The notes beneath the pieces were generated by a model. The model was given only the letters and a program-made list of their open reading frames with translations. It was not told where the DNA came from and ran no database searches. 64,000 nucleotides of DNA, from positions 1 to 64,000 of the forward strand of contig NZ_JBBHDV010000012.1 of the NCBI RefSeq assembly GCF_037478135.1, read 5' to 3'. Positions 8,406-17,767 of the stretch are shown one piece after another; position 1 is the first letter of the stretch; the number at the start of each line of letters is the position of its first letter. The position numbers were made by a program, and so were the translations under genes. This DNA is from Denitratimonas sp037478135 (GTDB lineage Bacteria; Pseudomonadota; Gammaproteobacteria; Xanthomonadales; Xanthomonadaceae).

Positions 8406-8810
8406 TCAGCCGATCCACATCGCCACATCGTCATGCAGGGCCGCCAGACCGCGATCCATCGTGGCGATGCCGCCTTCGAAATAGCGCGCGAGCTGGGCCA
8501 GGTAGGCGTCCGTTGCCTGGCTGTGTCCGAGTACGCCATGGCGGCGTACCTGCGTATAGGGCAGCGCGTCGGGCCAGAAGGCATGGCGCGGGTCGGCGGC
8601 CAGTTTCTCCAGTTCCCGTGCCGCGATGGCGAACCCATCCCGGCCTTCGAGGCGGGCAATCGAGCGCACCAGCGCGCCTTCGACGATGGGGCAGGTGGCA
8701 AATCCGTCACCATGCCGCAGGAACCATTCGCGCACACGGGCATGGTGGATGTGGTCGGCATCGAACAGGGCGACGAGTATGTTCGCGTCCAGCAACAGGC
8801 GACGGCTCAT
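8406..8810 (-). CDS. PIN-domain toxin, VapC family
   Basis: This 134-residue PIN-domain ribonuclease is the likely toxin of a type II toxin-antitoxin pair. The acidic active-site set is visible: Asp8 (LLLDANILVAL), Glu44 (PIVEGALVR), Asp101 (SQATDAYLAQL) and Asp119 (ATMDRGL). Its ATG overlaps the stop of the upstream antitoxin gene by four bases, so the two are co-translated. Family members cut tRNA or rRNA; the target here is unknown. All catalytic residues are present, so it looks active. Confidence 0.9.
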   Translation of the reverse strand: MSRRLLLDANILVALFDADHIHHARVREWFLRHGDGFATCPIVEGALVRSIARLEGRDGFAIAARELEKLAADPRHAFWPDALPYTQVRRHGVLGHSQATDAYLAQLARYFEGGIATMDRGLAALHDDVAMWIG

Positions 8811-9058
8811 TCAGGCGTCTCATCCAGTACGGCGCGCACGTCGTCCGGCCCGACCGGGCGGCCGGAGCGGAATATGCCCAGCCCCGTGTCCGGATCCACC
8901 GGGTAATGGCTCCTGTTGTCTTCGATGCCCTGCGCCGGCGCGCGCAAGCCACGATGCGCCAGCTCCACCAGCAGTTTGCCCAGCGTGGTGCCCTGCTCAC
9001 GCGCAAGGCTGCTGAACAGCTGATGTTCGCGTTCGGGGATATCGATGGTGGTGCGCAT
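8807..9058 (-). CDS. Ribbon-helix-helix antitoxin, VapB-like
   Basis: This 83-residue protein begins MRTTIDIPEREHQLF, a ribbon-helix-helix DNA-binding start, followed by LAREQGTTLGKLLVELAHRGL. The C-terminal half (about 45-83) is acidic, proline- and glycine-rich and should wrap the toxin. It comes first in the operon and overlaps vapC by ATGA, the usual order, and would repress its own promoter. No operator palindrome was identified in the 47 bases that separate it from the next gene. Confidence 0.87.
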   Translation of the reverse strand: MRTTIDIPEREHQLFSSLAREQGTTLGKLLVELAHRGLRAPAQGIEDNRSHYPVDPDTGLGIFRSGRPVGPDDVRAVLDETPE

Positions 9059-9104
9059 ATCGGGCCTCGATTGCAGGATCGCACCGCATCACATCATCAG
9101 TGCA

Positions 9105-10055
9105 TCATGATGACGGTCTTGCGGCGCGCCGCTGCTGCCGGTCCAGCCACACACCCAGGCCCTGGGCATTGAGTTCGATATCCATGTGCAGCAGTTCGCG
9201 CACCTGTTCGCTGCTCTGGCCGCTGTGCGCGGCGGCACGCGGTATGTAGAGATCGTCCAGCGCGGCAACCAGTGCGGCATGGCGGTCGGGGGCGTCGGCG
9301 CAGGCCAGGGCGCGTTCGACCATTGCATCGATCTGTTCGATCAAAGTGGTGGCGTGGCGTTCCACATCGCCGATGCGGCCGTAGTGGGTCAGGCAGATGC
9401 CGTCCGGTTGCAACGCGATCAGGCGCCGGATCGAATCCTTCAGCGTGGGCGGGTCGAACTGCACCGGCGTGGTGGTCGGGAAGATGAAAAGACCGTTTTC
9501 CGAATCCAGTTCGCGGTAGGAAATACCGAAGGTATCGCCGCTGAAGACGGTGCGGCTTTTTTCGTCCCAGATGCTGATGTGGTGTGCGGCGTGGCCGGGC
9601 GTATCCAGACAGAGCAGCGCGCGGCCGGCCAGATCCACGACGTGGCCTTCATCGGCGATGTCCACGCGCTCTGCGGGAATCGGCACGATCCGCCCGTAGC
9701 TGCGCGTCACTTCCTCTTCGCCATAGACCGCGGTGGCGCCGGCGATCAGCTTGGCCGGATCGATCATGTGCGGTGCGCCGCGCCGGTGCAGCACCACGCG
9801 CGCGTTGGGCAGATGCTGCAACAGTGCACCGGCGCCACCGGCGTGGTCCAGATGCACATGGGTCAGGATCAGCCAGTCGATATCGGCCGGATTCAGTCCG
9901 GCGTCGGCAACGGCGGCCAGCAGGGCCGGGACCGAATGCGAGGTGCCGCTGTCGATGAACGCGCCGCGGCCGTTTTCCACCACCAGATAGGCCGCATCGA
10001 ACTGCGGGCGGTGGAAGCCGGTGTCGATGGTGTGGATGCCGTGAAACGGGGACAT
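9105..10055 (-). CDS. MBL-fold metallo-hydrolase
   Basis: This 316-residue protein has the metallo-beta-lactamase fold with the dinuclear metal motif THVHLDHAGG (His66, His68, Asp70, His71), later ligands His in DTPGHAAHH, Asp in FSGDTFGI and His in CLTHYGR. Such enzymes hydrolyse thioesters, lactones or similar bonds; the substrate is not evident. AGGAAA precedes the ATG at 10055. It ends 47 bases before vapB and begins 43 bases after the small membrane protein gene on the same strand, so it could share a transcript with trpS. Confidence 0.88.
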   Translation of the reverse strand: MSPFHGIHTIDTGFHRPQFDAAYLVVENGRGAFIDSGTSHSVPALLAAVADAGLNPADIDWLILTHVHLDHAGGAGALLQHLPNARVVLHRRGAPHMIDPAKLIAGATAVYGEEEVTRSYGRIVPIPAERVDIADEGHVVDLAGRALLCLDTPGHAAHHISIWDEKSRTVFSGDTFGISYRELDSENGLFIFPTTTPVQFDPPTLKDSIRRLIALQPDGICLTHYGRIGDVERHATTLIEQIDAMVERALACADAPDRHAALVAALDDLYIPRAAAHSGQSSEQVRELLHMDIELNAQGLGVWLDRQQRRAARPSS

Positions 10056-10097
10056 GGTGTTTCCTGATTCTGAAAAAGATGTGGCAGGCGGCGGCGA

Positions 10098-10391
10098 TTA
10101 CTTGCTGCGCAGCAGGGCGCTGCGTAGCGGCCAGGCCAGCAGGATCACGCCGAGAAAGGCGCCGTAGGCCAGCAGTGTGGCCAGCACCTGCTTCCAGATG
10201 GGGCCGGCGCTGGGGTCGCCATGCTCGATGCCCCACAGCATCGCCCAGATGCTCAGCACCAGCGCCACGGCCAGCGTCGCCAGTTCGAACAGGCGACGCA
10301 CCGCGCCGCCGGGTCTGCGCGGGAACAACATGAACCAGGCGCCGACCACAGCGAACCACGGGAAGAACAGGATCACACTCAGATAAGCCAT
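10098..10391 (-). CDS. Small inner membrane protein, unknown function
   Basis: This 97-residue protein has three hydrophobic segments: YLSVILFFPWFAVVGAWFML, LATLAVALVLSIWAMLWG and VLATLLAYGAFLGVILLAW. I do not recognise a named family. The ATG at 10391 lies four bases past the trpS stop, so translation is probably coupled to trpS. The same frame extends 12 codons into trpS, but the downstream ATG gives the better N-terminus. A link with tryptophanyl-tRNA synthesis is not implied. Confidence 0.7.
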   Translation of the reverse strand: MAYLSVILFFPWFAVVGAWFMLFPRRPGGAVRRLFELATLAVALVLSIWAMLWGIEHGDPSAGPIWKQVLATLLAYGAFLGVILLAWPLRSALLRSK

Positions 10392-10395
10392 CGCA

Positions 10396-11706
10396 TCAGT
10401 CCTCGGAAAAACGCGCCAGCGCGGCATGCACAGCGGTCAGCTCGACCCCTTCGCCCAGCTGTTCGCCCGGCAGCAGCGAGGCGTTGGCGGCATCGGCCTT
10501 CAGCGCTGCGACGCGTTGCCCGGCCTCGCGCGGCGAGGCATAGCCCGGGCTTTGCAGCAGCAGGCGACCATCGGCATCGAGCAGCTTGAAATGGAACTGG
10601 CCATCGGCCTCGCGGTACTGCTTGAAGAGCGGCGGTTTGCTGGCCGCAGGCGCGGTTTTGTCGTCACCAGCCACAGTCTGGGCCACGCGGTTGAACGAAC
10701 GCAGCCCGACCGCTTCGCGCAATTCCTCCAGCAGCGGCGCGGCGACCGCACGCGCTTTTGCCGCGCCGGTCTGCAAAACTTCCTCGATCTCGGCCGGCTT
10801 TGCGATCAGTGCCTCGTAGCGCTCGCGCATCGGCGCCAGTTGCCCGTCGATGCGCGCGAACAGACGCTGCTTGGCCTCGCCCCAGGACAGCCCAGCGCTC
10901 AGTGCAGCGCGGTAGGTGACGGTGTCTTCGGCATCGGAAAACGCCTGGAACAACGTTGCCAGCGCATTGCTGTCCGGATCCTTCGGTTCACCCGGCGCGG
11001 TGGAGTCGGTGACGATCTGGCTGATCGCTTCCTTCAGCTTCTTCGCGCCGCCTTCAAACAAGGGGATGGTGTTGTCGTAGCTCTTGGACATCTTGCGCCC
11101 GTCCAGCCCGGGCAGCGTCGCGACCTGTTCCTCGACCAGGGCCTCGGGCAGCACGAAGAACTCGCGTCCCTTGCCGAACAGGTGGTTGAAACGCGCCGCC
11201 ACATCGCGCGCCATTTCGATGTGCTGGATCTGGTCACGCCCGACCGGCACCTTGTGCGCGTTGAACATCAGGATGTCGGCCGCCATCAGGATCGGATAGC
11301 TGTACAGGCCCATCGTGATGCCGGCATCGGGGTCTTCGTTCTGCGCCAGATTGGCATCGACGCTGGCCTTGTAGGCATGCGCGCGATTCATCAGGCCCTT
11401 GGCGGTGACGCAGGTCAACAGCCAGGTGAGTTCGGGAATCTGCGGGATATCTGATTGGCGGTAGAACGTGACGCGTTCGGGATCCAGCCCCGCCGCCAGC
11501 CAGGTCGCGGCGATTTCCAGGCGCGAGCGCTCGATCCGGGCCGGATCGTCGCATTTGATCAGTGCGTGGTAGTCGGCCAGGAAGAAGAACGCATCGGTCT
11601 GCGCATCGCGGCTGGCCTCCACCGCCGGTCGGATCGCACCCACGTAATTGCCCAGATGCGGGGTGCCGGTGGTGGTGATGCCGGTGAGGATGCGGGTCTT
11701 GGTCAT
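10396..11706 (-). CDS. trpS: Tryptophanyl-tRNA synthetase with a C-terminal DUF1508-like domain
   Basis: This class I aminoacyl-tRNA synthetase charges tRNA-Trp. The HIGH-type motif TPHLGN is at residues 15-20 and KMSKS at 205-209. At 436 residues it is about 100 longer than E. coli TrpS (334). The tail (about 360-408) reads FKQYREADGQFHFKLL then SPGYASPREAGQRVAALK, which resembles a DUF1508/YegP unit, followed by a short helix-like end. That assignment is from pattern only. The ATG at 11706 matches the start of related proteins; the frame stays open 64 codons upstream. It faces away from the phospholipase D-like gene. Confidence 0.95.
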   Translation of the reverse strand: MTKTRILTGITTTGTPHLGNYVGAIRPAVEASRDAQTDAFFFLADYHALIKCDDPARIERSRLEIAATWLAAGLDPERVTFYRQSDIPQIPELTWLLTCVTAKGLMNRAHAYKASVDANLAQNEDPDAGITMGLYSYPILMAADILMFNAHKVPVGRDQIQHIEMARDVAARFNHLFGKGREFFVLPEALVEEQVATLPGLDGRKMSKSYDNTIPLFEGGAKKLKEAISQIVTDSTAPGEPKDPDSNALATLFQAFSDAEDTVTYRAALSAGLSWGEAKQRLFARIDGQLAPMRERYEALIAKPAEIEEVLQTGAAKARAVAAPLLEELREAVGLRSFNRVAQTVAGDDKTAPAASKPPLFKQYREADGQFHFKLLDADGRLLLQSPGYASPREAGQRVAALKADAANASLLPGEQLGEGVELTAVHAALARFSED

Positions 11707-11815
11707 GGTGACGCAGTGAGTGGGCGAAAGGACTGTGCAGTGTAGCAACGCCGGCTGCGTGCCGAGCCTTCCGCCGTGGCATGCTGAATCCTTCATCCCC
11801 GTACGAGAGCGCCGC

Positions 11816-13246
11816 GTGTTCCGATCCCGTCGCTGGCTGAAAATCCTGTTCGCGCTGGGTCTGGTGTGGCTGGGCAGTGCGCTGTGGCAGACGTACAAGC
11901 CGTTGCCGCCGGGCGTGGATGTGACCGGACCGTGGCGGGCTGCGCAGGAGGTATCGTTCCTGGCTGATCTGACCTTCGTCGATGCCGCCGGCAGCCGTCA
12001 CAGCGAGCAGGCGATCTTCGATGCCGCGTTCGCGATGATCGCGCAGGCGGAAAGGCTGATCGTGCTGGACATGTTCCTGTTCAACGATTTCGCCGGCGCG
12101 GAAAGCGCGATCCTGCGGCCATTGAGCGGCGAATTGAGCCGGGCATTGCTGGCGCGCATGGCGCAGGTGCCGGGCCTGCGCGTGATCGTCGTTACCGACC
12201 CGATCAACACCGTCTACGGTGGCGTGGCGTCTCCGCATCTTGAAGCGCTGCAAATGGCCGGCGCGCAGGTGATCCAGACCGATCTTGCCGCGTTGCGTGC
12301 CTCCAATCCGGCCTGGTCCGGGCCGTGGGCGCTGTGCTGCGCCTGGCTTGGCAACCGTGCTGCCGGCGGCTGGCTGCCCAATCCTTTCGCGGCCGAAAAG
12401 ATCACGTTGCGAAGCTGGCTGGCACTGCCGAACTTCCGCGCCAACCACCGCAAGACGCTGATCGTGGATCAGGGTACGGGCTGGCAGGCGCTGGTGGCCT
12501 CGGCCAATCCGCACGATGCCAGCAGCGCGCACGGCAATATCGCGCTGCGTTTTTCTGGTGCGGCGGCATTGGATCTGCTGCAAAGTGAAGCGGCGGTCGC
12601 AGCGTTTTCCGGCGTGCCGCTGCACGGTTTGCCGGCTGCGAACGCGCCACCGGTTTCCGCAGGACCACGCCTGCGGGTGCTGACCGAAGCTGCGATTGCA
12701 CGCGCACTGATCGACACCACCGACCGTGCCGCGCCCGGCGACGCGCTGGATGTCGCGGTGTTCTACCTCGCCCATCGCGGCCTGATCGCCGCGTTGAAGT
12801 CCGCCCATGCGCGCGGTGTCAATGTGCGCGTGCTGCTCGATCCGAACGAGGACGCCTTCGGTCGCAAGAAGAACGGCGTGCCCAATCGCCAGGTCGCGCG
12901 CGAACTGGTCGCCGCCGGTATTCCGGTGCGCTGGTGCGACACCCACGGCGAACAATGCCATGCCAAGCTGCTGCTGCATCGCGGCCGGCACGACACCACG
13001 CTGATCGCAGGTTCGGCCAACTTCACCCGCCGCAATCTGGACAACCTCAATCTGGAAACCAGCATGCAGCTGGTCGCGGGCGCCGGGCACCCGGCCATCG
13101 ACGACGCGCTGCACTGGTTCGAGCTGAACTGGACGAACGAACCCGGACGCCGCTTCAGCACCACCTACGCGCACTACCAGGACGACGCGCTGCTGCGCCG
13201 CCTCTGGTACCGCATCGGTGAAGCGGCAGGGTTTTCCACCTGGTGA
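11816..13246 (+). CDS. Phospholipase D-like (PLDc) membrane-anchored protein
   Basis: This protein of about 476 residues has two PLD/HKD half-sites: NHRKTLIVD (His211) and CHAKLLLH followed by AGSANFTRRN (His382). A single N-terminal hydrophobic helix (WLKILFALGLVWLGSALW) anchors it, with the enzyme domain probably periplasmic. Members make cardiolipin or hydrolyse phosphodiesters; which applies is open. The first HKD lacks the canonical Asp spacing, as in several divergent PLD proteins. I chose the GTG at 11816, with GAGAG upstream; the only ATG in frame (11720) would begin 14 bases from the divergent trpS start and leave no promoter. Confidence 0.82.
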   Translation: MFRSRRWLKILFALGLVWLGSALWQTYKPLPPGVDVTGPWRAAQEVSFLADLTFVDAAGSRHSEQAIFDAAFAMIAQAERLIVLDMFLFNDFAGAESAILRPLSGELSRALLARMAQVPGLRVIVVTDPINTVYGGVASPHLEALQMAGAQVIQTDLAALRASNPAWSGPWALCCAWLGNRAAGGWLPNPFAAEKITLRSWLALPNFRANHRKTLIVDQGTGWQALVASANPHDASSAHGNIALRFSGAAALDLLQSEAAVAAFSGVPLHGLPAANAPPVSAGPRLRVLTEAAIARALIDTTDRAAPGDALDVAVFYLAHRGLIAALKSAHARGVNVRVLLDPNEDAFGRKKNGVPNRQVARELVAAGIPVRWCDTHGEQCHAKLLLHRGRHDTTLIAGSANFTRRNLDNLNLETSMQLVAGAGHPAIDDALHWFELNWTNEPGRRFSTTYAHYQDDALLRRLWYRIGEAAGFSTW

Positions 13247-13396
13247 TGAGGTGGCCGCAGTTGCGCGATGGGCCCTTGCATTGCCTGCGGCGGCGTCGAC
13301 AACAGGCGCAGTGGGCAAGGTCTGAACGCGTGCAATCATTGGGAATCTCCACCCCACCGGCGCACAATTGGTCGCTGGACCCGTCCGGTGCCTGCT

Positions 13397-15088
13397 GTGA
13401 ACGATGCCCTCAAAGCCCGTTTCGCCCGACTTGAGCCACTGATCGACCGTGCGCTGGAGCTGGAGGGTGCGGGGCGTGAGCGGTTTCTGGCGCTGTGTGC
13501 GGAAATCCACCCGGATCTGGTTGCCGATCTGCGCCGCGCACTGGCCGACGATGCGCAGTTGCCGGCACTGGGCGGGCTGGCCGAAGAGCTCACGCGCGAG
13601 CACACGACCAACCGCGGCGGATTGCGCGCCGGCGCCTGGCGCCTGCTGGAAAAGATCGGCCAGGGCGGCATGGGCACGGTGTACCTGGCCGAGCGCGCCG
13701 ACGGGGCGTTCGACAAGCGCGTGGCGATCAAGCTGCTGCGCGGCAACGATCCGCGCTTCAAGGAACAGCTGGAACGCGAACGGCGCATGCTGGCGCGGCT
13801 GGATCATCCCGGCATCGCGCGCCTGATCGATGGCGGTGTGCTGCCCGATGGCCAACCCTGGCTGGTGATGGAGCTGGCCGAGGGCTGCGAGCTGGACCTG
13901 TGGCTGGCCAACGAGCGCCCATCACTGGCACGCCGTCTGGCGGTGTTCATGGCGATCTGCGATGCGCTGTCGTATGCGCATGCGGCGCTGGTGGTGCATC
14001 GCGATCTGAAGCCCGGCAACATCCGGGTAGCGGCCGATGACAGCGTCAAGCTGCTGGATTTCGGCATCGCCAAGCTGCTGGCTTCCGATGCCCAGCGCGG
14101 CAGCACCCGGCACATCGCACTGACCCCGGAATTCGCCGCGCCCGAGCAGCTTCGTGGCGAGCCGGTGACCACGCGCACCGATGTCTATGCACTGGGCGCC
14201 TTGCTGTATCTGCTGCTGTGCGGACGCTCACCGCATCCGCGTTTCGACGGCAACTGGGCCGGGTATATCGATCATGTAAGCAATGTCGATGCGCCGCGCG
14301 TGAGCCGGGCAGCGAGCGACAGGGTGGCGCCAGCGCTGGAACCGGCCTTGCTGCAGGGCGATCTGGATGCGATCGCGGCCAAGGCGCTGCAGCGTGATCC
14401 GGCGGCACGCTATGCCAGTGCCGAGGCGCTGGCGCAGGATGTGCGGCGTCATCTGAGTGATCGCCCGGTGCTGGCGCGGCGCCAGAGCTGGCAGTACCGC
14501 AGCGGCAAATGGCTGCGCCGCCACTGGCTGGTGGCGGTGACGCTGGCGGCGATCGCGCTGGCGCTGGGTGCCGGTCTGGCCGGTGTGGTCTGGCGTGCGC
14601 AGCAGATCACCGCCGAGCGCGACGCGGCACGGCGCCAGGCGCAGCATTCGCATGCGGTGAGCGAATATCTGGCGCAAATGTTCAGCGGTGCGCGGCCTGG
14701 CGATGACAGTGCGCGTGCGGTGTTGCAACGCGCGGTGGACGGGATCGGGCAGCACTTTGCTGATGACCCTGAAGGCCGGCAGCAGGTGCGCGTGGCACTG
14801 GCCGGTATCCATCTGGGCATCGGTGACGATGCCTCCGCCGCGCGCCTGCTGGCGATGTTCGATCAGGACCGCAGCGCCGACACCCCGACCCTGTTGCAGG
14901 CCCAGGCGCAGATCTACCGCGCCACCTTGGCGCAGCGGCGCGGCCAGTCGGAAGAAGCCTGCGCGCAGGTGATGCTTGTGTTCGACTGGTTGGAAGATGG
15001 CCGCAGCGATCACCAGGCCGCACTGGACGATGCGCGTGCGGTACGCGCGCAGTGCCAGGCGGTGATGGGGGATTCCAGCGCGGATTGA
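13397..15088 (+). CDS. Membrane serine/threonine protein kinase
   Basis: This 563-residue Hanks-type kinase has the glycine loop IGQGGMGTVYLAE, the ATP lysine in VAIKLLRG, catalytic HRDLKPGN (His201), and LLDFGIAKLL. An N-terminal region of about 70 residues resembles the leader seen in xanthomonad kinases paired with ECF sigma factors. A single membrane helix (about 377-398) leads to about 165 extracytoplasmic residues with only faint TPR-like character; relatives often carry several hundred more residues of TPRs. The GTG start at 13397 is inferred from this N-terminus; no ATG suits. No ECF sigma gene adjoins it here. Confidence 0.87.
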   Translation: MNDALKARFARLEPLIDRALELEGAGRERFLALCAEIHPDLVADLRRALADDAQLPALGGLAEELTREHTTNRGGLRAGAWRLLEKIGQGGMGTVYLAERADGAFDKRVAIKLLRGNDPRFKEQLERERRMLARLDHPGIARLIDGGVLPDGQPWLVMELAEGCELDLWLANERPSLARRLAVFMAICDALSYAHAALVVHRDLKPGNIRVAADDSVKLLDFGIAKLLASDAQRGSTRHIALTPEFAAPEQLRGEPVTTRTDVYALGALLYLLLCGRSPHPRFDGNWAGYIDHVSNVDAPRVSRAASDRVAPALEPALLQGDLDAIAAKALQRDPAARYASAEALAQDVRRHLSDRPVLARRQSWQYRSGKWLRRHWLVAVTLAAIALALGAGLAGVVWRAQQITAERDAARRQAQHSHAVSEYLAQMFSGARPGDDSARAVLQRAVDGIGQHFADDPEGRQQVRVALAGIHLGIGDDASAARLLAMFDQDRSADTPTLLQAQAQIYRATLAQRRGQSEEACAQVMLVFDWLEDGRSDHQAALDDARAVRAQCQAVMGDSSAD

Positions 15089-15361
15089 TCGGCGTGCGGG
15101 CCGGGTGATTCATTTGCGGGTGCCGGGCTGGCGCGGCGAAACCATGTGCAGCACACGTGAAGGCCCGCCAGATGCATGGTCGCGGGTCGGGCTAAGCGCA
15201 GCGATGCCCGAGATCCTGTGTGTCACCACCCGCGTATGTGCTTCACGGTGGCGGGCGGTTCCCGGCGTTGGGGTTCGCTGTGCTCACCGCCAACCTATGG
15301 ATGATTCATAGCATGTGTGGCCGCTTGGATGCGGCCCATGCTTCGGCATGCCGGGCGGGCC

Positions 15362-17728
15362 TCAGAACGGCAGGTTCAGGCCCGAATCCACGGCGAGCAA
15401 TTGTTCGCGGAAGGTGTTCTTGATCCGTTCCAGCGCATCTTCGCTGTCGGCGTCGAAGCGCAGCACCAGCGAGGGCGTGGTGTTGGAACAGCGCACCAGA
15501 CCCCAACCATCCGGCCAGTCGGCGCGGATGCCGTCGATGGTGGAAATCTTCGCACCTTCGAAATGCGCGGCGGCGGCGAACTTGCCGATATAGGCGTAGT
15601 GCGCGCCTTCCTCCATCTCCACCTTCAGTTCCGGCGTGCTGGCGCCCTTGGGTAGTTCGTCGAAGATTTCCTGCGGGCTGCGGTCGTCGGCGGCGAGGAT
15701 TTCCAGCAGGCGTGCGGCCGAGTAGATGCCGTCATCAAACCCGAACCAGCGTTCGCGGAAGAAGAAATGGCCGCTCATTTCGCCCGCCAGCTCGGCCTCG
15801 GTTTCGATCATCTTGGCCTTGATCAGCGAGTGCCCGGTCTTCCACATGATCGGGCTGCCGCCATTGCGCAGGATCTGGCCGGCCAGATGGCCGGTGCATT
15901 TCACGTCGTAGATGATCGTGGCGCCGGGGTTGCGGCTGAGCACGTCGCGCGCGAACAGCATCAGCACGCGGTCCGGGAAGATCATTTCACCTTCGCGCGT
16001 CACCACGCCGAGGCGGTCGCCATCGCCATCGAAGGCCAGGCCGATGTCGGCTTCGAACTTGTCGACGAAGTGCTTGAGGTCTTCGAGGTTGTCCGGGTTG
16101 CTCGGGTCCGGATGGTGGTTGGGGAACTCGCCATCGACCTCGCAGTACAGCGGGATCACTTCGGCACCGATGGCTTCCAGCACCTGCGGCGCGATGCCGC
16201 CGGCGACGCCGTTGCCGGCGTCCACGACCACCTTGAGCGGGCGTTCAAGCTGGATGTCGCTGGCGATGCGCGAAAGGTAGTCCGGCGCCACATCCATGCT
16301 CTGCAGGCCGCCGCCGCCTTCGCGGTCGAGCAGGCCGTCGACGATGCGGAAGTACAGATCCTCGATTGAATCGCCGGAGAGCGTTTCGCCGCCGAGCACG
16401 ATCTTGAAGCCGTTGTAGTCCGGCGGATTGTGGCTGCCGGTCACCGCCACGCAGGAGCCGGTCTGGAGCTGGTAGCTGGCGAAATACACCACCGGTGTCG
16501 GCGCCAGACCGATGTCGATGACATCGCGCCCGGCCAGACGCAGGCCGTCGATCAGGGCTTCGGACAGGTCCGGCCCGGACAGGCGGCCATCGCGGCCGAC
16601 CACGATTTCCTGCAAGCCGCGCTCGGCCATCACGGTGCCGATGGCCTGGCCGATCAGGCTGGCGATGCCTTCGTCCAGGGTTTTGCCGAGCACGCCGCGG
16701 ATGTCATAGGCGCGGAAGATGCTGCGGTCCACCGCCAGCGCAGGGGTCTTGGGCGCGGCCGGCTTGGCCGCAGGTTTCGCTGCCGCTGCGGCGGCACCGG
16801 TGGCGGTCGCATCGCCTTCGGCGCCGGGCGCGGTTTTCAGTTGTTTGAGGGTGTCGGCGAAAGTCTCCAGCGGCGCATCGGCCTCGTCCTTGCGCAGCAG
16901 CGTGTTGCGCAGTTTCAGTAGCAGCACCACGCCCAGCCCCAGCGCGCCCAGGCCCATCAGCAGCTGGGTGGTGGCCGAGTACGGCAGGGTCGAGACGAAT
17001 TCCGGTGCGGCGCTGCCGACCCGCAGTGGAATGCCGGGAACCGGGGTGTACTGCGCGTTGCGCCGCAGGCTGGCATCGCCGCGCTGGGCCAGCACACTCT
17101 GGCCGCTGCGCAGTTCCAGGTAGCCGCCGCCGGGCAGGGCGGCACTGTCGGCCGGTGCGGTGATCGTGTCCAGCGGCAGGTGGCCGATGGCGATGGCGAT
17201 GACGCCCTCGTCGTCCAGACCGTCACGCATCACCGGCGCCGCCAGCCCCAGGGCCAGCGCATTGCCGCTGCCGATCACGCCGGCGACGCTGCGCCGTTCG
17301 GTGGAAGCGGCGGTCAGCAGCGCGAGCTTGCCGTAGCCCAGTTCGGCCATGTCGGCGCCGAAGGCTTCGTCCAGTTGTGCATCGTAGAGCGTGACGTCGG
17401 TCAGTTCCGGCCAGGCTTCGTGTAGCCGCCTGGCAGCGTCATCGAAGGCGTGGGCTTCGGCATCGGCGCGCAGATAGGCATCGGTCACGGCCTCGTCCAT
17501 GCGCGTGCGGTGGCCTTCGATGCGCTGCTCCAGGCTGCTGGCCAGGCTGGCGCGCAGCTGCTCCAGCTGCGGCTGCGAGGCGCTGGTATCGGAGGCGCGC
17601 CAGACCTGCCACAGGATCGCCAATCCGCCCAGCAGCGCGAGCGCGGCAATCACACCCAGTACGGCCGCCATCACCTGCGGTGGCAGCTGGATGGATGGGC
17701 GTTCCACGTTTTTCTTGTGCTTTGCCAT
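15362..17728 (-). CDS. algC: Membrane-anchored phosphomannomutase/phosphoglucomutase
   Basis: The C-terminal 459 residues (from about 330) are a complete AlgC/XanA-type phosphohexomutase that interconverts hexose 1- and 6-phosphates for lipopolysaccharide and exopolysaccharide precursors. Motifs are the phosphoserine loop TGSHNP (Ser432), metal loop DGDGDR (567-572), sugar loop GEMSGH (649-654) and phosphate loop RCSNTTPS. Ahead lie two membrane helices (about 20-42 and 262-283) enclosing a periplasmic domain of about 220 residues, then an Ala/Pro-rich linker. The ATG at 17728 has GGGGG six bases upstream. The coaBC-dut-algC order matches that in Pseudomonas and supports orthology. Confidence 0.9.
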   Translation of the reverse strand: MAKHKKNVERPSIQLPPQVMAAVLGVIAALALLGGLAILWQVWRASDTSASQPQLEQLRASLASSLEQRIEGHRTRMDEAVTDAYLRADAEAHAFDDAARRLHEAWPELTDVTLYDAQLDEAFGADMAELGYGKLALLTAASTERRSVAGVIGSGNALALGLAAPVMRDGLDDEGVIAIAIGHLPLDTITAPADSAALPGGGYLELRSGQSVLAQRGDASLRRNAQYTPVPGIPLRVGSAAPEFVSTLPYSATTQLLMGLGALGLGVVLLLKLRNTLLRKDEADAPLETFADTLKQLKTAPGAEGDATATGAAAAAAKPAAKPAAPKTPALAVDRSIFRAYDIRGVLGKTLDEGIASLIGQAIGTVMAERGLQEIVVGRDGRLSGPDLSEALIDGLRLAGRDVIDIGLAPTPVVYFASYQLQTGSCVAVTGSHNPPDYNGFKIVLGGETLSGDSIEDLYFRIVDGLLDREGGGGLQSMDVAPDYLSRIASDIQLERPLKVVVDAGNGVAGGIAPQVLEAIGAEVIPLYCEVDGEFPNHHPDPSNPDNLEDLKHFVDKFEADIGLAFDGDGDRLGVVTREGEMIFPDRVLMLFARDVLSRNPGATIIYDVKCTGHLAGQILRNGGSPIMWKTGHSLIKAKMIETEAELAGEMSGHFFFRERWFGFDDGIYSAARLLEILAADDRSPQEIFDELPKGASTPELKVEMEEGAHYAYIGKFAAAAHFEGAKISTIDGIRADWPDGWGLVRCSNTTPSLVLRFDADSEDALERIKNTFREQLLAVDSGLNLPF

Positions 17729-17767
17729 TGATGCCCCCTGAAACGTCAGCACGCCGCAGCGGCGCGC

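Noticed and set aside
11234..13855. 873-codon minus-strand open frame spanning trpS, the PLD-like and the kinase genes
   Set aside because: It crosses three real genes and has no recognisable domain; a by-product of high GC content.
15089..15361. Small gene between the kinase and phosphomannomutase genes
   Set aside because: Short open frames here have no ribosome binding site, and their products are low-complexity.
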